Part shown: piece after piece, positions 19,739 through 28,056 of the stretch
How positions within the stretch are numbered: the first letter of the stretch is position 1
Layout: every line of letters starts with the position of its first letter
Origin: a virus
Reading direction: 5' to 3' (one strand)
IMG/VR virus record: IMGVR_UViG_3300031972_002446
Span: 62,001 to 126,000 of that record
Length of the DNA stretch: 64,000 nucleotides
The notes under the pieces: generated by a model
The model's input: only the letters and a program-made list of their open reading frames with translations
Told to the model about the DNA's origin: nothing
Database searches by the model: none
Position numbers and translations under genes: made by a program

Positions 19739-20671
19739 ATGGCTGAAGTAGTTTTAGGAACATTTAAGAATAATGACTTTGCTTGTGATGTATCTGATTG
19801 TGCTGTATCTGAGGGCAGTGCTGTCACAACCGTAACTAAGGTTACTTTTGATGATGATGTTCTTAAAGGCATATCTATAAAATCACCTCCAACATCAATA
19901 AAAAATTACGTTCGCAAATCATGGAGCCCTCTTGCATACGGTAGGACCGGGTCCGGTTGTACCCCCTACACAGCCGAACAATTCGCGCAAGTAGTTCAAA
20001 GCGAAGCAGCTGGTCTGACAGCTTGCTCAGGAAATTCAAATGCTACTTTTACAACCGGTACTTGTAGTTTAACAGTTTCAGGAAGTGTTACTGTTGTTTA
20101 TAGAGAACCTGGTAGCATCTTTGGAGGCAAAACCAATTGTGGTAATAGCGGTAGTATAACAAAGACTTTCAGTTATCATGCTCCATACTTGACTGGTCCT
20201 CAGTCAGTAACATTACAGAAAACATCTATGAATATGGAATTAGTAGACGGAGATGGTAATAGAACATCAACAGCTCAACCTATAGGACGAGACCTACCAA
20301 TGCCTCCTAATTGCTACGATGGAAGTACGCAATATGCATACAAGATGGAAGCTTGTCACGTTTGTGGAATTCCTTTCGGTAATGGGTCAGGACCAGGTTC
20401 TGCAACATTATGCAAAGGCACAGGTAACGAGCAAAATGTTTTTTCTGACACTGCTCATTCCACAGGTACTGCTATAGATAATGGTTATCCTACAGCAGGT
20501 CTTGCTGGAGCGGCTATGGCTGCTGTGGCAGGTCAAGCAGTAGCTGCTTTTGGTGCAGCCCGAGCAAATGCGATCAAAGCATATAAGGCTGCTTTAGCAG
20601 AAATGCCCGATCCTAATTGTGGTAGAATTTCTGTTGCGGTAAATTGCACTGCCTCAGTAGGTTGTTTTTAA
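19739..20671 (+). CDS. cysteine-containing putative virion protein
   Basis: 310 residues from the ATG at 19739, which has AAGGG 7 nt upstream. Beta-rich, Ser/Thr/Gly-rich segments (NATFTTGTCSLTVSGSVTVV) with about 15 Cys, including a CHVCG pair, then an Ala-rich stretch near residues 258-290 (AGLAGAAMAAVAGQAVAAFG) that could be a transmembrane or coiled helix. This composition fits an extracellular, disulfide-bonded tail or fibre protein. No family recognised; the role is inferred from place and composition. Confidence 0.65.
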   Translation: MAEVVLGTFKNNDFACDVSDCAVSEGSAVTTVTKVTFDDDVLKGISIKSPPTSIKNYVRKSWSPLAYGRTGSGCTPYTAEQFAQVVQSEAAGLTACSGNSNATFTTGTCSLTVSGSVTVVYREPGSIFGGKTNCGNSGSITKTFSYHAPYLTGPQSVTLQKTSMNMELVDGDGNRTSTAQPIGRDLPMPPNCYDGSTQYAYKMEACHVCGIPFGNGSGPGSATLCKGTGNEQNVFSDTAHSTGTAIDNGYPTAGLAGAAMAAVAGQAVAAFGAARANAIKAYKAALAEMPDPNCGRISVAVNCTASVGCF

Positions 20672-20709
20672 TACTAATATTACTTTACAAAACAGAGAAA
20701 ATAAAAATT

Positions 20710-21888
20710 ATGGCAATTTATCAACCTATCAATTTAAATGAAACTGCTACTAGATTATCTTTTAAAGGAGCAGATGATAGTACTTTTACTGTTTCCTCAG
20801 GCAAGGTTGTAGATAAAGGTATAAATTTATTAATTAAAAATCCAGGAAATGAAACTAAAACAGATATGTATTTTCAAGTACATGAAGATTCTATTTCTAT
20901 AGAAACAAGTGATGTGACGTATTCTGGTTCTAAAATATATGGATTAATAGAATCTAGTATAGATTATGAAGATGATCAACCCGCTATTATAGAATTTAAT
21001 ATTACTTCTCCTACTTATAGGCCAGAATTTTCTAGCGTTGTAGCATCAGGTTTATTTCAAGGAAATAATTCTTATTCATTAACGGAAGACTATCTTTATA
21101 GCGATACCAGAGATCTTCATTATATTGATAGTGATTCTATGAATTCTATTTTTCTTGATATTTCTTTAATGTCTACAATCAATAGTATCGATATTTATAG
21201 TGGTGGATCTGGTTACAAATTAGGTACTGTATTTACTTTATCAAATAATGATGCTAGAACTACCATAGGCGGTTTATCTGATGCTAGTATTACTGGTAAT
21301 TTAAGTTTGAATAGTGGTACTGTTAGTATTAGCGGAGGCGAGTCTTATCAAGTAGGCGAAACCTTTACCGTAACAGATAGTGTTTCTGGTAGCAGTGGTA
21401 TTATACAAATTACAGAAGTAGCTTATAATAGTAGAGCAATTACAAAAATAATATTAGTATCTTCAGATAATGGTTTTACTAACACACCATCTGTAACTTA
21501 TAATGGTTCTAATGGTTCGGGAGCGACAATCACAATTAATGATAATTATACATTAGGTAGCGTAACAGTTAATGATGGTGGAGAAGCATATCCTGGTGGT
21601 ATTAATAGGGTAAAATCAAGTTTAGCTAGTGTTGAATATGATCCAACTGTTCAAGCGATATTAGTATTAATTACTGAATCATATAGAGAATCTGGTGTTT
21701 CTATAAAAAATAATTTCATATTGGCAGATTGTAAGATTAAAGAAGCAGGTAATAATTTAAACAGTGAATCTGATTATAAGTTATTTGATAATAATAAACA
21801 ATATAATTTTAACGATTATATTACTATTAATGCGTATATAGATATTGATGATACTATACCTAATAATGATCCAGTTTTTTTCGTGTAA
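20710..21888 (+). CDS. putative tail-fibre-like protein, cassette 1
   Basis: 392 residues from MAIYQPINLNETATRL. Residues about 160-330 contain repeated beta modules (SGGSGYKLGTVFTL; SGGESYQVGETFTV; NTPSVTYNGSNGSGATITIN), a pattern common in phage fibre and tail-spike repeats of the type GGSGY...G...F.V and P.VT...G(S/G)GA. The protein at 23097-24494 carries the same modules. It is followed at once by a CxCxC protein, and this pair is duplicated downstream. Confidence 0.7.
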   Translation: MAIYQPINLNETATRLSFKGADDSTFTVSSGKVVDKGINLLIKNPGNETKTDMYFQVHEDSISIETSDVTYSGSKIYGLIESSIDYEDDQPAIIEFNITSPTYRPEFSSVVASGLFQGNNSYSLTEDYLYSDTRDLHYIDSDSMNSIFLDISLMSTINSIDIYSGGSGYKLGTVFTLSNNDARTTIGGLSDASITGNLSLNSGTVSISGGESYQVGETFTVTDSVSGSSGIIQITEVAYNSRAITKIILVSSDNGFTNTPSVTYNGSNGSGATITINDNYTLGSVTVNDGGEAYPGGINRVKSSLASVEYDPTVQAILVLITESYRESGVSIKNNFILADCKIKEAGNNLNSESDYKLFDNNKQYNFNDYITINAYIDIDDTIPNNDPVFFV

Positions 21889-21908
21889 ATTTATAGGAGA
21901 CTTACCAA

Positions 21909-22853
21909 ATGAGCCGTTGCTGTACTGATGATTGCACTTGCCCTGAAGCACCCAAAACAGGAGCCTGGAGCACTGCGCACGGTCCTGGTTGTTGTGGTTG
22001 TCTCTACGATCAGGAGGGTGCTAGTTGCACAGATGTTCATGGTAAAAAACTTCCTGAGAGACATCCAGATCCTGATAATTGCAGTTGCATATGTAAAGGC
22101 GCTTCAGATGAGATTTGTGCGGCAAATCCGGGAATTCATACAGAGTTTGATAGTTTGAATTGTAGATGTTGGTGTTCTTATCTTGATGAAGAAGATGATG
22201 GAACTATAACAGATACTTGCGCTGGAGATAGTGGTGGTAAAATGTTTATTGACAAGGGATGTGATTGTGTTTGCGAATCAAGTTTTCCTTGTCCAGATCC
22301 TAAAAAACCTAAATGGGTCGTAAATGGTAAATATGACTGTGAATGTAAGTGTGATATAGAGCCAGAAGAATGTGAAGGATTCACGCCTGATTTTAATGAA
22401 GAAGAGTGTAAATGTCAATGTGATTTAATAGAAGCAAATCCAGATGAGCCTTGCCAAGATCCTGCAGCACCTCATTTCAACCACGCGGGATGTGGATGTG
22501 AATGTTATACATATAAGGTGGAATGTGATGAACCAGCCAAACCAGATGTAAAAAAAGAAGATTGTTCGTGTTTTTGTAGCAAAGCTGAGACAGGCTATTG
22601 TGAAAGCATAGAAACTGGTACCGGAGCTCAAGCAGGAAATTATCATGTTTTAGATCCTGCTAATTGTAAATGTGTATGTAACGCTGAGTGCTCAGCTCCT
22701 CTTGTGAAAGGAGATGGATGTTATTGTCGCTGTCCCTCAGAAACTATTTCTCCTACGTGTGATAAAGCTACTGAGAAATTTGATCCAGATAGTTGTTCGT
22801 GTGTTCCAAAAGATTATGTTTTAAGTCTTTTGAGTGAAGAGTTAATTCCGTAG
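21909..22853 (+). CDS. CxCxC-repeat cysteine-rich protein, cassette 1
   Basis: 314 residues with nine CxCxC units (NCSCIC, NCRCWC, GCDCVC, DCECKC, ECKCQC, GCGCEC, DCSCFC, NCKCVC, GCYCRC) spaced 25-35 residues. A typical unit is C-x(5-12)-P-x-F-x-x(3)-CxCxC. The only repeats of this kind I know are the CXCXC repeats of insect Balbiani-ring secretory proteins and VEGF-C. The N-terminus (CCTDDCTCPE...GPGCCGC) and C-terminus (CSCVPKDYVLSLLSEELIP) match the paralogue at 24500-25345. There is no signal peptide. Probably a disulfide-bonded rod on the virion. Confidence 0.75.
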   Translation: MSRCCTDDCTCPEAPKTGAWSTAHGPGCCGCLYDQEGASCTDVHGKKLPERHPDPDNCSCICKGASDEICAANPGIHTEFDSLNCRCWCSYLDEEDDGTITDTCAGDSGGKMFIDKGCDCVCESSFPCPDPKKPKWVVNGKYDCECKCDIEPEECEGFTPDFNEEECKCQCDLIEANPDEPCQDPAAPHFNHAGCGCECYTYKVECDEPAKPDVKKEDCSCFCSKAETGYCESIETGTGAQAGNYHVLDPANCKCVCNAECSAPLVKGDGCYCRCPSETISPTCDKATEKFDPDSCSCVPKDYVLSLLSEELIP

Positions 22854-22856
22854 CAA

Positions 22857-22871
22857 TTGGTGTAATATAAT
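22857..22871 (+). promoter_or_regulatory. late-promoter-like motif TTGGTGTAATATAAT
   Basis: 52 nt before the start codon at 22909, in the gap between the two fibre/Cys-rich cassettes. Confidence 0.55.
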
Positions 22872-22908
22872 AAAAGATACTACTTAATACGATAAAAAGA
22901 GGTTTTAT

Positions 22909-23100
22909 ATGAATATTAGTTATGGAAGTAAAATTAAATCTAGAATAGATAGAGATTTTAACGAAAGATCTATTACTAGGGGTACAGAACCTCAATTAAA
23001 AGACAAAACCAAAGTTGTATATCCTATACAACATCCTAGACCAAGATTCTTTTTGGGTCCATACAATCTTAAAGTTCAAACAGGGGGATCTGATATATGA
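22909..23100 (+). CDS. small basic hypothetical protein, 63 residues
   Basis: MNISYGSKIKSRIDRDFNER... ends HPRPRFFLGPYNLKVQTGGS. AAGAGG lies 6 nt before the ATG. It overlaps the start of the second fibre-like gene by 4 bp (ATGA), so the two are coupled. It is basic and Arg/Pro-rich. No counterpart precedes the first cassette. Confidence 0.65.
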   Translation: MNISYGSKIKSRIDRDFNERSITRGTEPQLKDKTKVVYPIQHPRPRFFLGPYNLKVQTGGSDI

Positions 23101-24494
23101 ATGACTCAAAAACTATGTATCAAATTTACAATGACGAATATTCATTAATATCTTATCCTTACGGAGTAGATAGTTCTTCTTTTGCTGTAGATGATACAAG
23201 AAAAGATATTACTTATGGTTTATATCTTAGAATTCCAATCGGAACTAGCGTAGCTACTCCGACTTTTAGAGAAGCGGAGTTGTTTACTGTATCTAAATTT
23301 AATGACGAAAGTATAGAATTTGTTACAGCTTCAGATAAATCTGGAAGTTTTTCTGCTTCTAGTGTTTATGTTGTTATTCCTTGTTATTCAAGAGTAGGTG
23401 GTAAAGGAAATACAATTATTGAATACGATATTGTTGCTGACACTCCCACTAATGCTTCAGGTGTAAATTTATTAAGCACAGAAAGTATTGATACAAGCAC
23501 CGATGGTATGAATACAGCTAATGTTTCTTCTGGGACCAAAGCAGAGCTAAGCGAAAGATTAGGATATAGTTATGATATAGTAAATGGTACTAATTTCAAC
23601 TCACGACCAAGAATTGCATCAGTATTAACAGCAGTTTCTGCTGAACCATCAGATGAAAACTATGTTAATCCTAGCTCGGGTTATAAAATAGGAACAACAT
23701 ACACAATATATCCGCTCGAAGGTTACTGGGATGATATAGACGCATCAAATATTGTTAAACCTACTATTACTGTTAATTATAATATATCATTAGACGCAGA
23801 AATGAAAACTACCAGTTTTACTATTACTGGTGGTTCTGGTTATCAAGCTGGTGATACATTTTCAGTGAGTAACGGAGGTTCTATAAAAGTGACATCTGTT
23901 GATAATCAAGGAGCTATTAGAGATATCGTTATGGTAACTCAAGGTTCTAGTTTTACCTCAGCGCCTACTGTTACTTACGATTCGCCTTCTAGAAGTGTTG
24001 TTGGTAGCGGAGCCACTGTTACTGTTAATAATAGTTATGCTGTAGATAGTGTTTCTTTAGATAGTTCTGATGGATTTCCTTTTACAGAAGGTGGTGTGGG
24101 TACTATCAGACCATTATCAGGTTATGATGCAGACTCAGATCTTATAGACTATACATTATATTATGAAACGGATAATCCAGGTGTTTATGCTGTTGAGAAT
24201 TTAGATAAGTTTTCTTTAGATTCTATCTACGTTATGAATAAGGGTGTTGGCTATGGTGCCGTTACTGATTATGATTTACATATTTATAAACCTAATTATG
24301 TTACTAGACTATATGAATATGTTGCAAACACTTTTGATATAACTTACGACTTAAAACTTAAGGCTGATTTACAGATGCTACCATCTTATGGAAGTAGTAC
24401 TCCAGATGCTAGTAGATTTTATAATCCTTCTGCGATAGTTGGTCCAACACCTAACAATCGTATATTCACACACACTATTAAGGAAGAGGAGTAA
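23097..24494 (+). CDS. putative tail-fibre-like protein, cassette 2
   Basis: 465 residues. The middle (about 240-320) repeats the modules of 20710-21888: FTITGGSGYQAGDTFSVSNG, then QGSSFTSAPTVTYD and GSGATVTVNNSY. Flanking regions are beta-rich with many Ser, Asp and Tyr. I take it as a paralogue that arose with the neighbouring CxCxC gene by cassette duplication. Binding target unknown. Confidence 0.7.
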   Translation: MNDSKTMYQIYNDEYSLISYPYGVDSSSFAVDDTRKDITYGLYLRIPIGTSVATPTFREAELFTVSKFNDESIEFVTASDKSGSFSASSVYVVIPCYSRVGGKGNTIIEYDIVADTPTNASGVNLLSTESIDTSTDGMNTANVSSGTKAELSERLGYSYDIVNGTNFNSRPRIASVLTAVSAEPSDENYVNPSSGYKIGTTYTIYPLEGYWDDIDASNIVKPTITVNYNISLDAEMKTTSFTITGGSGYQAGDTFSVSNGGSIKVTSVDNQGAIRDIVMVTQGSSFTSAPTVTYDSPSRSVVGSGATVTVNNSYAVDSVSLDSSDGFPFTEGGVGTIRPLSGYDADSDLIDYTLYYETDNPGVYAVENLDKFSLDSIYVMNKGVGYGAVTDYDLHIYKPNYVTRLYEYVANTFDITYDLKLKADLQMLPSYGSSTPDASRFYNPSAIVGPTPNNRIFTHTIKEEE

Positions 24495-24499
24495 CTCTT

Positions 24500-25345
24500 A
24501 TGACAGTTCTTATATGTTGCGGAGGATGCAATTGTCCTTCAGATAAGCCTAATGTAATACCAGATGCTGTACAAGGACCATGTTGTAGATGTGATATTGA
24601 CGAAGGTATTGAAGAATGTCCTGCTAATGATCCTCATCCTGTTCATGGTAGATTACCAGGACCTGTAGGTGCTTGTGCGTGTGAGTGTGATCCCGGTAGA
24701 GCTGGTCAAATTGGTGAATACACACCTGAATTTGATGAAGATGGCGTTATGACAGCCAATACTTGGGAAGGAGAATGTCCTCCAAATGTTCCTGAATTTG
24801 ATACTGCTATTTGCGCATGTAAATGCACCAAGGATGCTGACACTTGTGCTCCTAAGACATTTATATCAGAAATCTGCGATTGTAAATGTACAAAAACCGA
24901 GGATGATTGCTCAGCCCCTAACCCAGAATTAGATCCAGACTCTTGCTCGTGCGGTCCATGTACGAACACTTGCGAAGATGCAGCCCTGCCAGATCGAGAT
25001 GATGATACATGTGAGTGTAAATGTGATAAAGACGATCCTGATGGTGGTAATTCTTGCCCAGAAGATACTCCGGATTTAAAAGCTGAAGATTGCAGTTGCT
25101 TCTGTGCTTTAGCTGAGCTTGAAACTCCTTGTGCTAAAGGTGAGAAGTTCTCCCCAGGTACTTGTTCTTGTGATCCTTGTCCTACACCATGCCCTGAAAA
25201 TCATGTCAGAGATGACGTAGGTTGTGGTTGTGCTTGTCCTCAGCCTAAAGCAATCTGTGCTTCAGATGAAACTTTTGATGATGAGACATGTAGTTGTGTT
25301 CCTAGCTATGCATCAGCTTTACTCGATGTAGACCTTCTACCTTAA
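24500..25345 (+). CDS. CxCxC-repeat cysteine-rich protein, cassette 2
   Basis: 281 residues, six exact CxCxC units (ACACEC, ICACKC, ICDCKC, TCECKC, DCSCFC, GCGCAC) and several CSC-x(2)-C variants, again with short Pro/Asp-rich linkers. N-terminus (CCGGCNCP...GPCCRC) and C-terminus (CSCVPSYASALLDVDLLP) match the paralogue at 21909-22853, so ends are conserved while the repeat number differs. GGAG precedes the start region. Probably a virion surface or tail component; a link to the fibre gene just upstream is inferred from the repeated pairing. Confidence 0.75.
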   Translation: MTVLICCGGCNCPSDKPNVIPDAVQGPCCRCDIDEGIEECPANDPHPVHGRLPGPVGACACECDPGRAGQIGEYTPEFDEDGVMTANTWEGECPPNVPEFDTAICACKCTKDADTCAPKTFISEICDCKCTKTEDDCSAPNPELDPDSCSCGPCTNTCEDAALPDRDDDTCECKCDKDDPDGGNSCPEDTPDLKAEDCSCFCALAELETPCAKGEKFSPGTCSCDPCPTPCPENHVRDDVGCGCACPQPKAICASDETFDDETCSCVPSYASALLDVDLLP

Positions 25346-25533
25346 TTAGAGGGTCTGCCTTTGGGTCTAGACAAACGATATTTACGCCTTTGCCTTCTAA
25401 TCATATCTGTAGATATATTATCTCCTGTGATTCTAGATAGTGTAACAGCAATAGAATTGTCGGTCATTTTAATATAATTATTTTTAATAAATTCCACATC
25501 TTCATCTCTCCATCTTCTATATAATCTATTCAT
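25342..25533 (-). CDS. small helix-turn-helix protein on the opposite strand
   Basis: 63 residues (MNRLYRRWRDEDVEFIKNNY, then IKMTDNSIAVTLSRITGDNI). The pattern W-x-x-E-(D/E)-x-x-(F/Y)-(I/L)-K-x(3)-...-S-I-A-x-x-L-x-R ending in a basic tail is that of homeodomain-like/Myb-like DNA-binding domains. It is the only minus-strand gene in the late block and overlaps the end of the Cys-rich gene by 4 bp, tail to tail. It may regulate the adjacent late genes or be a remnant of a mobile gene. Confidence 0.65.
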   Translation of the reverse strand: MNRLYRRWRDEDVEFIKNNYIKMTDNSIAVTLSRITGDNISTDMIRRQRRKYRLSRPKGRPSN

Positions 25534-25552
25534 AAAGATATCTCGCTTTACT

Positions 25553-25567
25553 TTGGTGTAAGTATTA
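25553..25567 (+). promoter_or_regulatory. late-promoter-like motif TTGGTGTAAGTATTA
   Basis: 66 nt before the start codon at 25619, upstream of the sigma-like gene cluster. Confidence 0.5.
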
Positions 25568-25618
25568 ACTACAATACTATTATAGAGAGTTTTCTACGTT
25601 TAGCAAAGAAAGAATATT

Positions 25619-25780
25619 ATGAAAAATCAGACTTATACAAATATTGCTGGATCTTCGGTTAAAGTTGTAGCATCTGAGGAATTGGAACTTAGCTTAGATA
25701 AGGATTTAAATGAGGAACAGGAAACAAAAAGTATTGAAGAATTACTGAATGAGCAAAAAAAAGCAGCAGAAACAACCTAA
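25619..25780 (+). CDS. small acidic protein, 53 residues
   Basis: MKNQTYTNIAGSSVKVVASE, then a Glu/Leu-rich helical half. The ribosome site is weak (AAAGAAAG). It overlaps the start of the sigma-like gene by 32 bp. It could be a small partner of that protein, as late transcription factors of other phages have, but nothing beyond position supports this. Confidence 0.55.
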   Translation: MKNQTYTNIAGSSVKVVASEELELSLDKDLNEEQETKSIEELLNEQKKAAETT

Positions 25781-26387
25781 GGTTTCAGATGAACAATTTC
25801 TAGAAACCCTAGATATTATAACCAAAAAACTGGTATATAAATTCAGATTCGGCTACCATGATATAGAAGATATGAAACAGCAGGCAGCTGTTTTTGCTCT
25901 AGAAGGACTTAAAAAGTACGACCATTCTAGACCTTTAGAAAACTTTTTATGGACACATGTTAGAAATCGCCTTTTCAACTATAAACGAGATAATTACCAA
26001 AGACCAGATAAGCCTTGTTTAACGTGTCCTTTATACCAACCTAATGACGAGGTTTCTGATTGCGCTCAATTTAAAGATAAATTAAATTGTAATGCTTATA
26101 AAGTTTGGTTTAAAAGAAACGATAGCAAAAAGAATATTATGCAGCCATCTTATATTGATGGTAAAGATCCTCAAAATAAAAAAGACTTCTTAAGAGATAT
26201 TATGAATTCTGAGGTTATTGATCAGATCGAAGACACACTACCTATCAAATATAGAAATACATACTTAAAATTAAAACATGGTATGAAGGTTGCTAAAAAT
26301 GATAAAGTTAAATTACAAAATTATATTAAACGACGCTTTATAGACAAAAATAAGAATAAAGATAATAAGGATAATGAAAATGAGTAA
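25749..26387 (+). CDS. sigma-factor-like protein with zinc-finger insert
   Basis: 212 residues. Residues 28-80 (YHDIEDMKQQAAVFALEGLK, then KYD...FLWTHVRNRLFNYKR) match sigma70 region 2, which binds RNA polymerase and the -10 element. Cys90, Cys93, Cys105 and Cys114 form a probable zinc site. Residues 150-200 are basic and helical and could replace region 4. The short form without regions 1 and 3 resembles the late sigma factors (gp55 type) of T4-like phages. Likely role: late transcription, perhaps from the TTGGTGTATAATA sites (inference). Confidence 0.75.
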   Translation: MSKKKQQKQPKVSDEQFLETLDIITKKLVYKFRFGYHDIEDMKQQAAVFALEGLKKYDHSRPLENFLWTHVRNRLFNYKRDNYQRPDKPCLTCPLYQPNDEVSDCAQFKDKLNCNAYKVWFKRNDSKKNIMQPSYIDGKDPQNKKDFLRDIMNSEVIDQIEDTLPIKYRNTYLKLKHGMKVAKNDKVKLQNYIKRRFIDKNKNKDNKDNENE

Positions 26388-27201
26388 AAAAAGAGGTCAG
26401 TTATCATTATCAGAAGAAAAATATATAAAAGATAATGTGCATGATGTATCTATAGAACAAATAGCTGAACATTTAAATAGAAATACTGCTCCAGTTAAAA
26501 AATATATAGAAAAAAACAATCTTTTACAACCTAAAGAAGAGTTTGATGAAGTAGAAATATTAAAGATAAAATTAAGATCCAAATCTTTTTGGTCTGAGGT
26601 GTGTAAGCAATTTGATATAGATACTGGTGAGTTGAGTTATTTTGAAAATACTTGGGTTAATTTAATAAAGCAATTTAGAGAAGATGTTTTGCCAGCAGAA
26701 GAGTTGCAGATCAAACAGTTTATTACTATCGATATACTTATCAATCGAAGTATGAAGGAAAGAAAAAGACATATAGCAGAAACGACAAAACTACAGAAAA
26801 AAGTTGATTTTGAGTATGAAATACCAGAGGCGGATAGAGACACTGCTAAGCTAGCAAATCTTGAAACACAGTTGAGTTTTGCTAGAAATAGTATTGCTAG
26901 TTACACTAATGAATATACTAAGCTCCTTTCGGAACAACAAAAAATTAGTAAAGATCTTAAAGCAACAAGAGAACAGCGAATCAAACGTATTGAAGATGGT
27001 AAAAGCAGCTGGACGGGCCTTATTAGAATGCTAGAAGATGAAAGCATTAGAGAAAGCGAAGGTCGTCAGTTAGAAATTATGAAATTAGCTACTAAGCAAT
27101 TTAAAAATCAATTACAAGACGCTCATCAATATCAAGACGAAGAATACGATAGACCAATCCTTAACCACGAATCAGCTAAAAGAGAACAGGAAGATGCGTA
27201 G
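26380..27201 (+). CDS. candidate small terminase subunit
   Basis: 273 residues from the ATG at 26380 (AAGGAT upstream; an ATG two codons earlier is possible). The N-terminus (LSLSEEKYIKDNVHDVSIEQ then IAEHLNRNTAPVKKYIEKN) is a helix-turn-helix, and residues 130-240 are long charged helices suited to a coiled-coil ring. DNA-binding head plus coiled coil and its place ahead of HNH and large terminase genes suggest TerS, which recognises the packaging site. No direct homology was recognised. Confidence 0.6.
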   Translation: MSKKRGQLSLSEEKYIKDNVHDVSIEQIAEHLNRNTAPVKKYIEKNNLLQPKEEFDEVEILKIKLRSKSFWSEVCKQFDIDTGELSYFENTWVNLIKQFREDVLPAEELQIKQFITIDILINRSMKERKRHIAETTKLQKKVDFEYEIPEADRDTAKLANLETQLSFARNSIASYTNEYTKLLSEQQKISKDLKATREQRIKRIEDGKSSWTGLIRMLEDESIRESEGRQLEIMKLATKQFKNQLQDAHQYQDEEYDRPILNHESAKREQEDA

Positions 27202-27457
27202 ATTTTATGATAATCAATATAAACAATGGATAAAGAAAATTTTTGCTAGAGACAGGCATAGCTGTCAGTGGCCTGGTTGTTCTAGCAGGAGAAAGCTTAA
27301 TGCCCACCATATCAAAAAATGGTCAGATTATCCAGGATTAAGATTCCATTTAGATAATGGTATTACTTTATGTAAACAGCATCATGATCTTATTAAAGAT
27401 AATGAAGAAAATTATGAAATGTTTTTCTTTAAGATAATAGGAGAGCATAAAAAATGA
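27194..27457 (+). CDS. HNH endonuclease
   Basis: 87 residues with the complete HNH zinc site: Cys24, Cys29, LNAHHIKKW (His38-39), DNGITLC (Asn55, Cys60) and KQHHDLI (His63-64). Small HNH proteins next to terminase genes are widespread in phages and help packaging nucleases cut concatemers. It overlaps its neighbours by 8 and 4 bp in the terminase cluster. Confidence 0.9.
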   Translation: MRRFYDNQYKQWIKKIFARDRHSCQWPGCSSRRKLNAHHIKKWSDYPGLRFHLDNGITLCKQHHDLIKDNEENYEMFFFKIIGEHKK

Positions 27458-28056
27458 TTATTTTACATGAACACAGGTTATGTTTCTTAGAAAAACCAAA
27501 GTGCGGTAGCAGATCTTTAGTTAGGGCTATCACTAGACCCTTACATAAACGCTGGAAGAAAGAAGATATTTTTGTTAGTAATAAAAATTTACATAACTTA
27601 AATTTCGACTATCACCATCCTAACTATTTACATGTTAATCTTCATGGAGCTATTACATATATTCAAGAAGTTAAAAAGCAAAATATTCAAGAATATACAT
27701 TTATATGTTTATTAAGAAATCCTATAGATTTATTTATTAGTTTATATTGTTATGATATGAATAGGCAGAATAATAGATATCATAAGTTTTCTTGTGTTGA
27801 AGATATGAGGAATACTATACATTATAAGATGTTTACAGACAATATATTTTTACATATGAGGGATTTTGTTAATATAAAATTCTTTTCTTTACATAATACT
27901 GACTCTCTTATAGATTATTTATTTATGAAGCATAGAATTCCTATAAGGTTTCCTACTATTAATGTTAATCAAAATAAAAAGGAGTTAGATATTTCAGACT
28001 TGAAAGATCAAATTTTACAGGATTTCCCCATATATAATACTTTGTATGGTCAATAA
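27454..28056 (+). CDS. sulfotransferase-like protein
   Basis: 200 residues. EKPKCGSRSLVRAI (residues 13-26) fits the 5'-phosphosulfate loop of PAPS-dependent sulfotransferases, and ICLLRNPIDLFISLYCYD (84-101) fits the 3'-phosphate motif R-(N/D)-P-x-D-x-x-x-S. Such enzymes move sulfate from PAPS to sugars, lipids or proteins. The fold is short but complete for Sulfotransfer_2-type proteins. Its position between terminase-cluster genes is unusual. It may modify a virion or host-surface polysaccharide; substrate unknown. Confidence 0.75.
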   Translation: MIILHEHRLCFLEKPKCGSRSLVRAITRPLHKRWKKEDIFVSNKNLHNLNFDYHHPNYLHVNLHGAITYIQEVKKQNIQEYTFICLLRNPIDLFISLYCYDMNRQNNRYHKFSCVEDMRNTIHYKMFTDNIFLHMRDFVNIKFFSLHNTDSLIDYLFMKHRIPIRFPTINVNQNKKELDISDLKDQILQDFPIYNTLYGQ

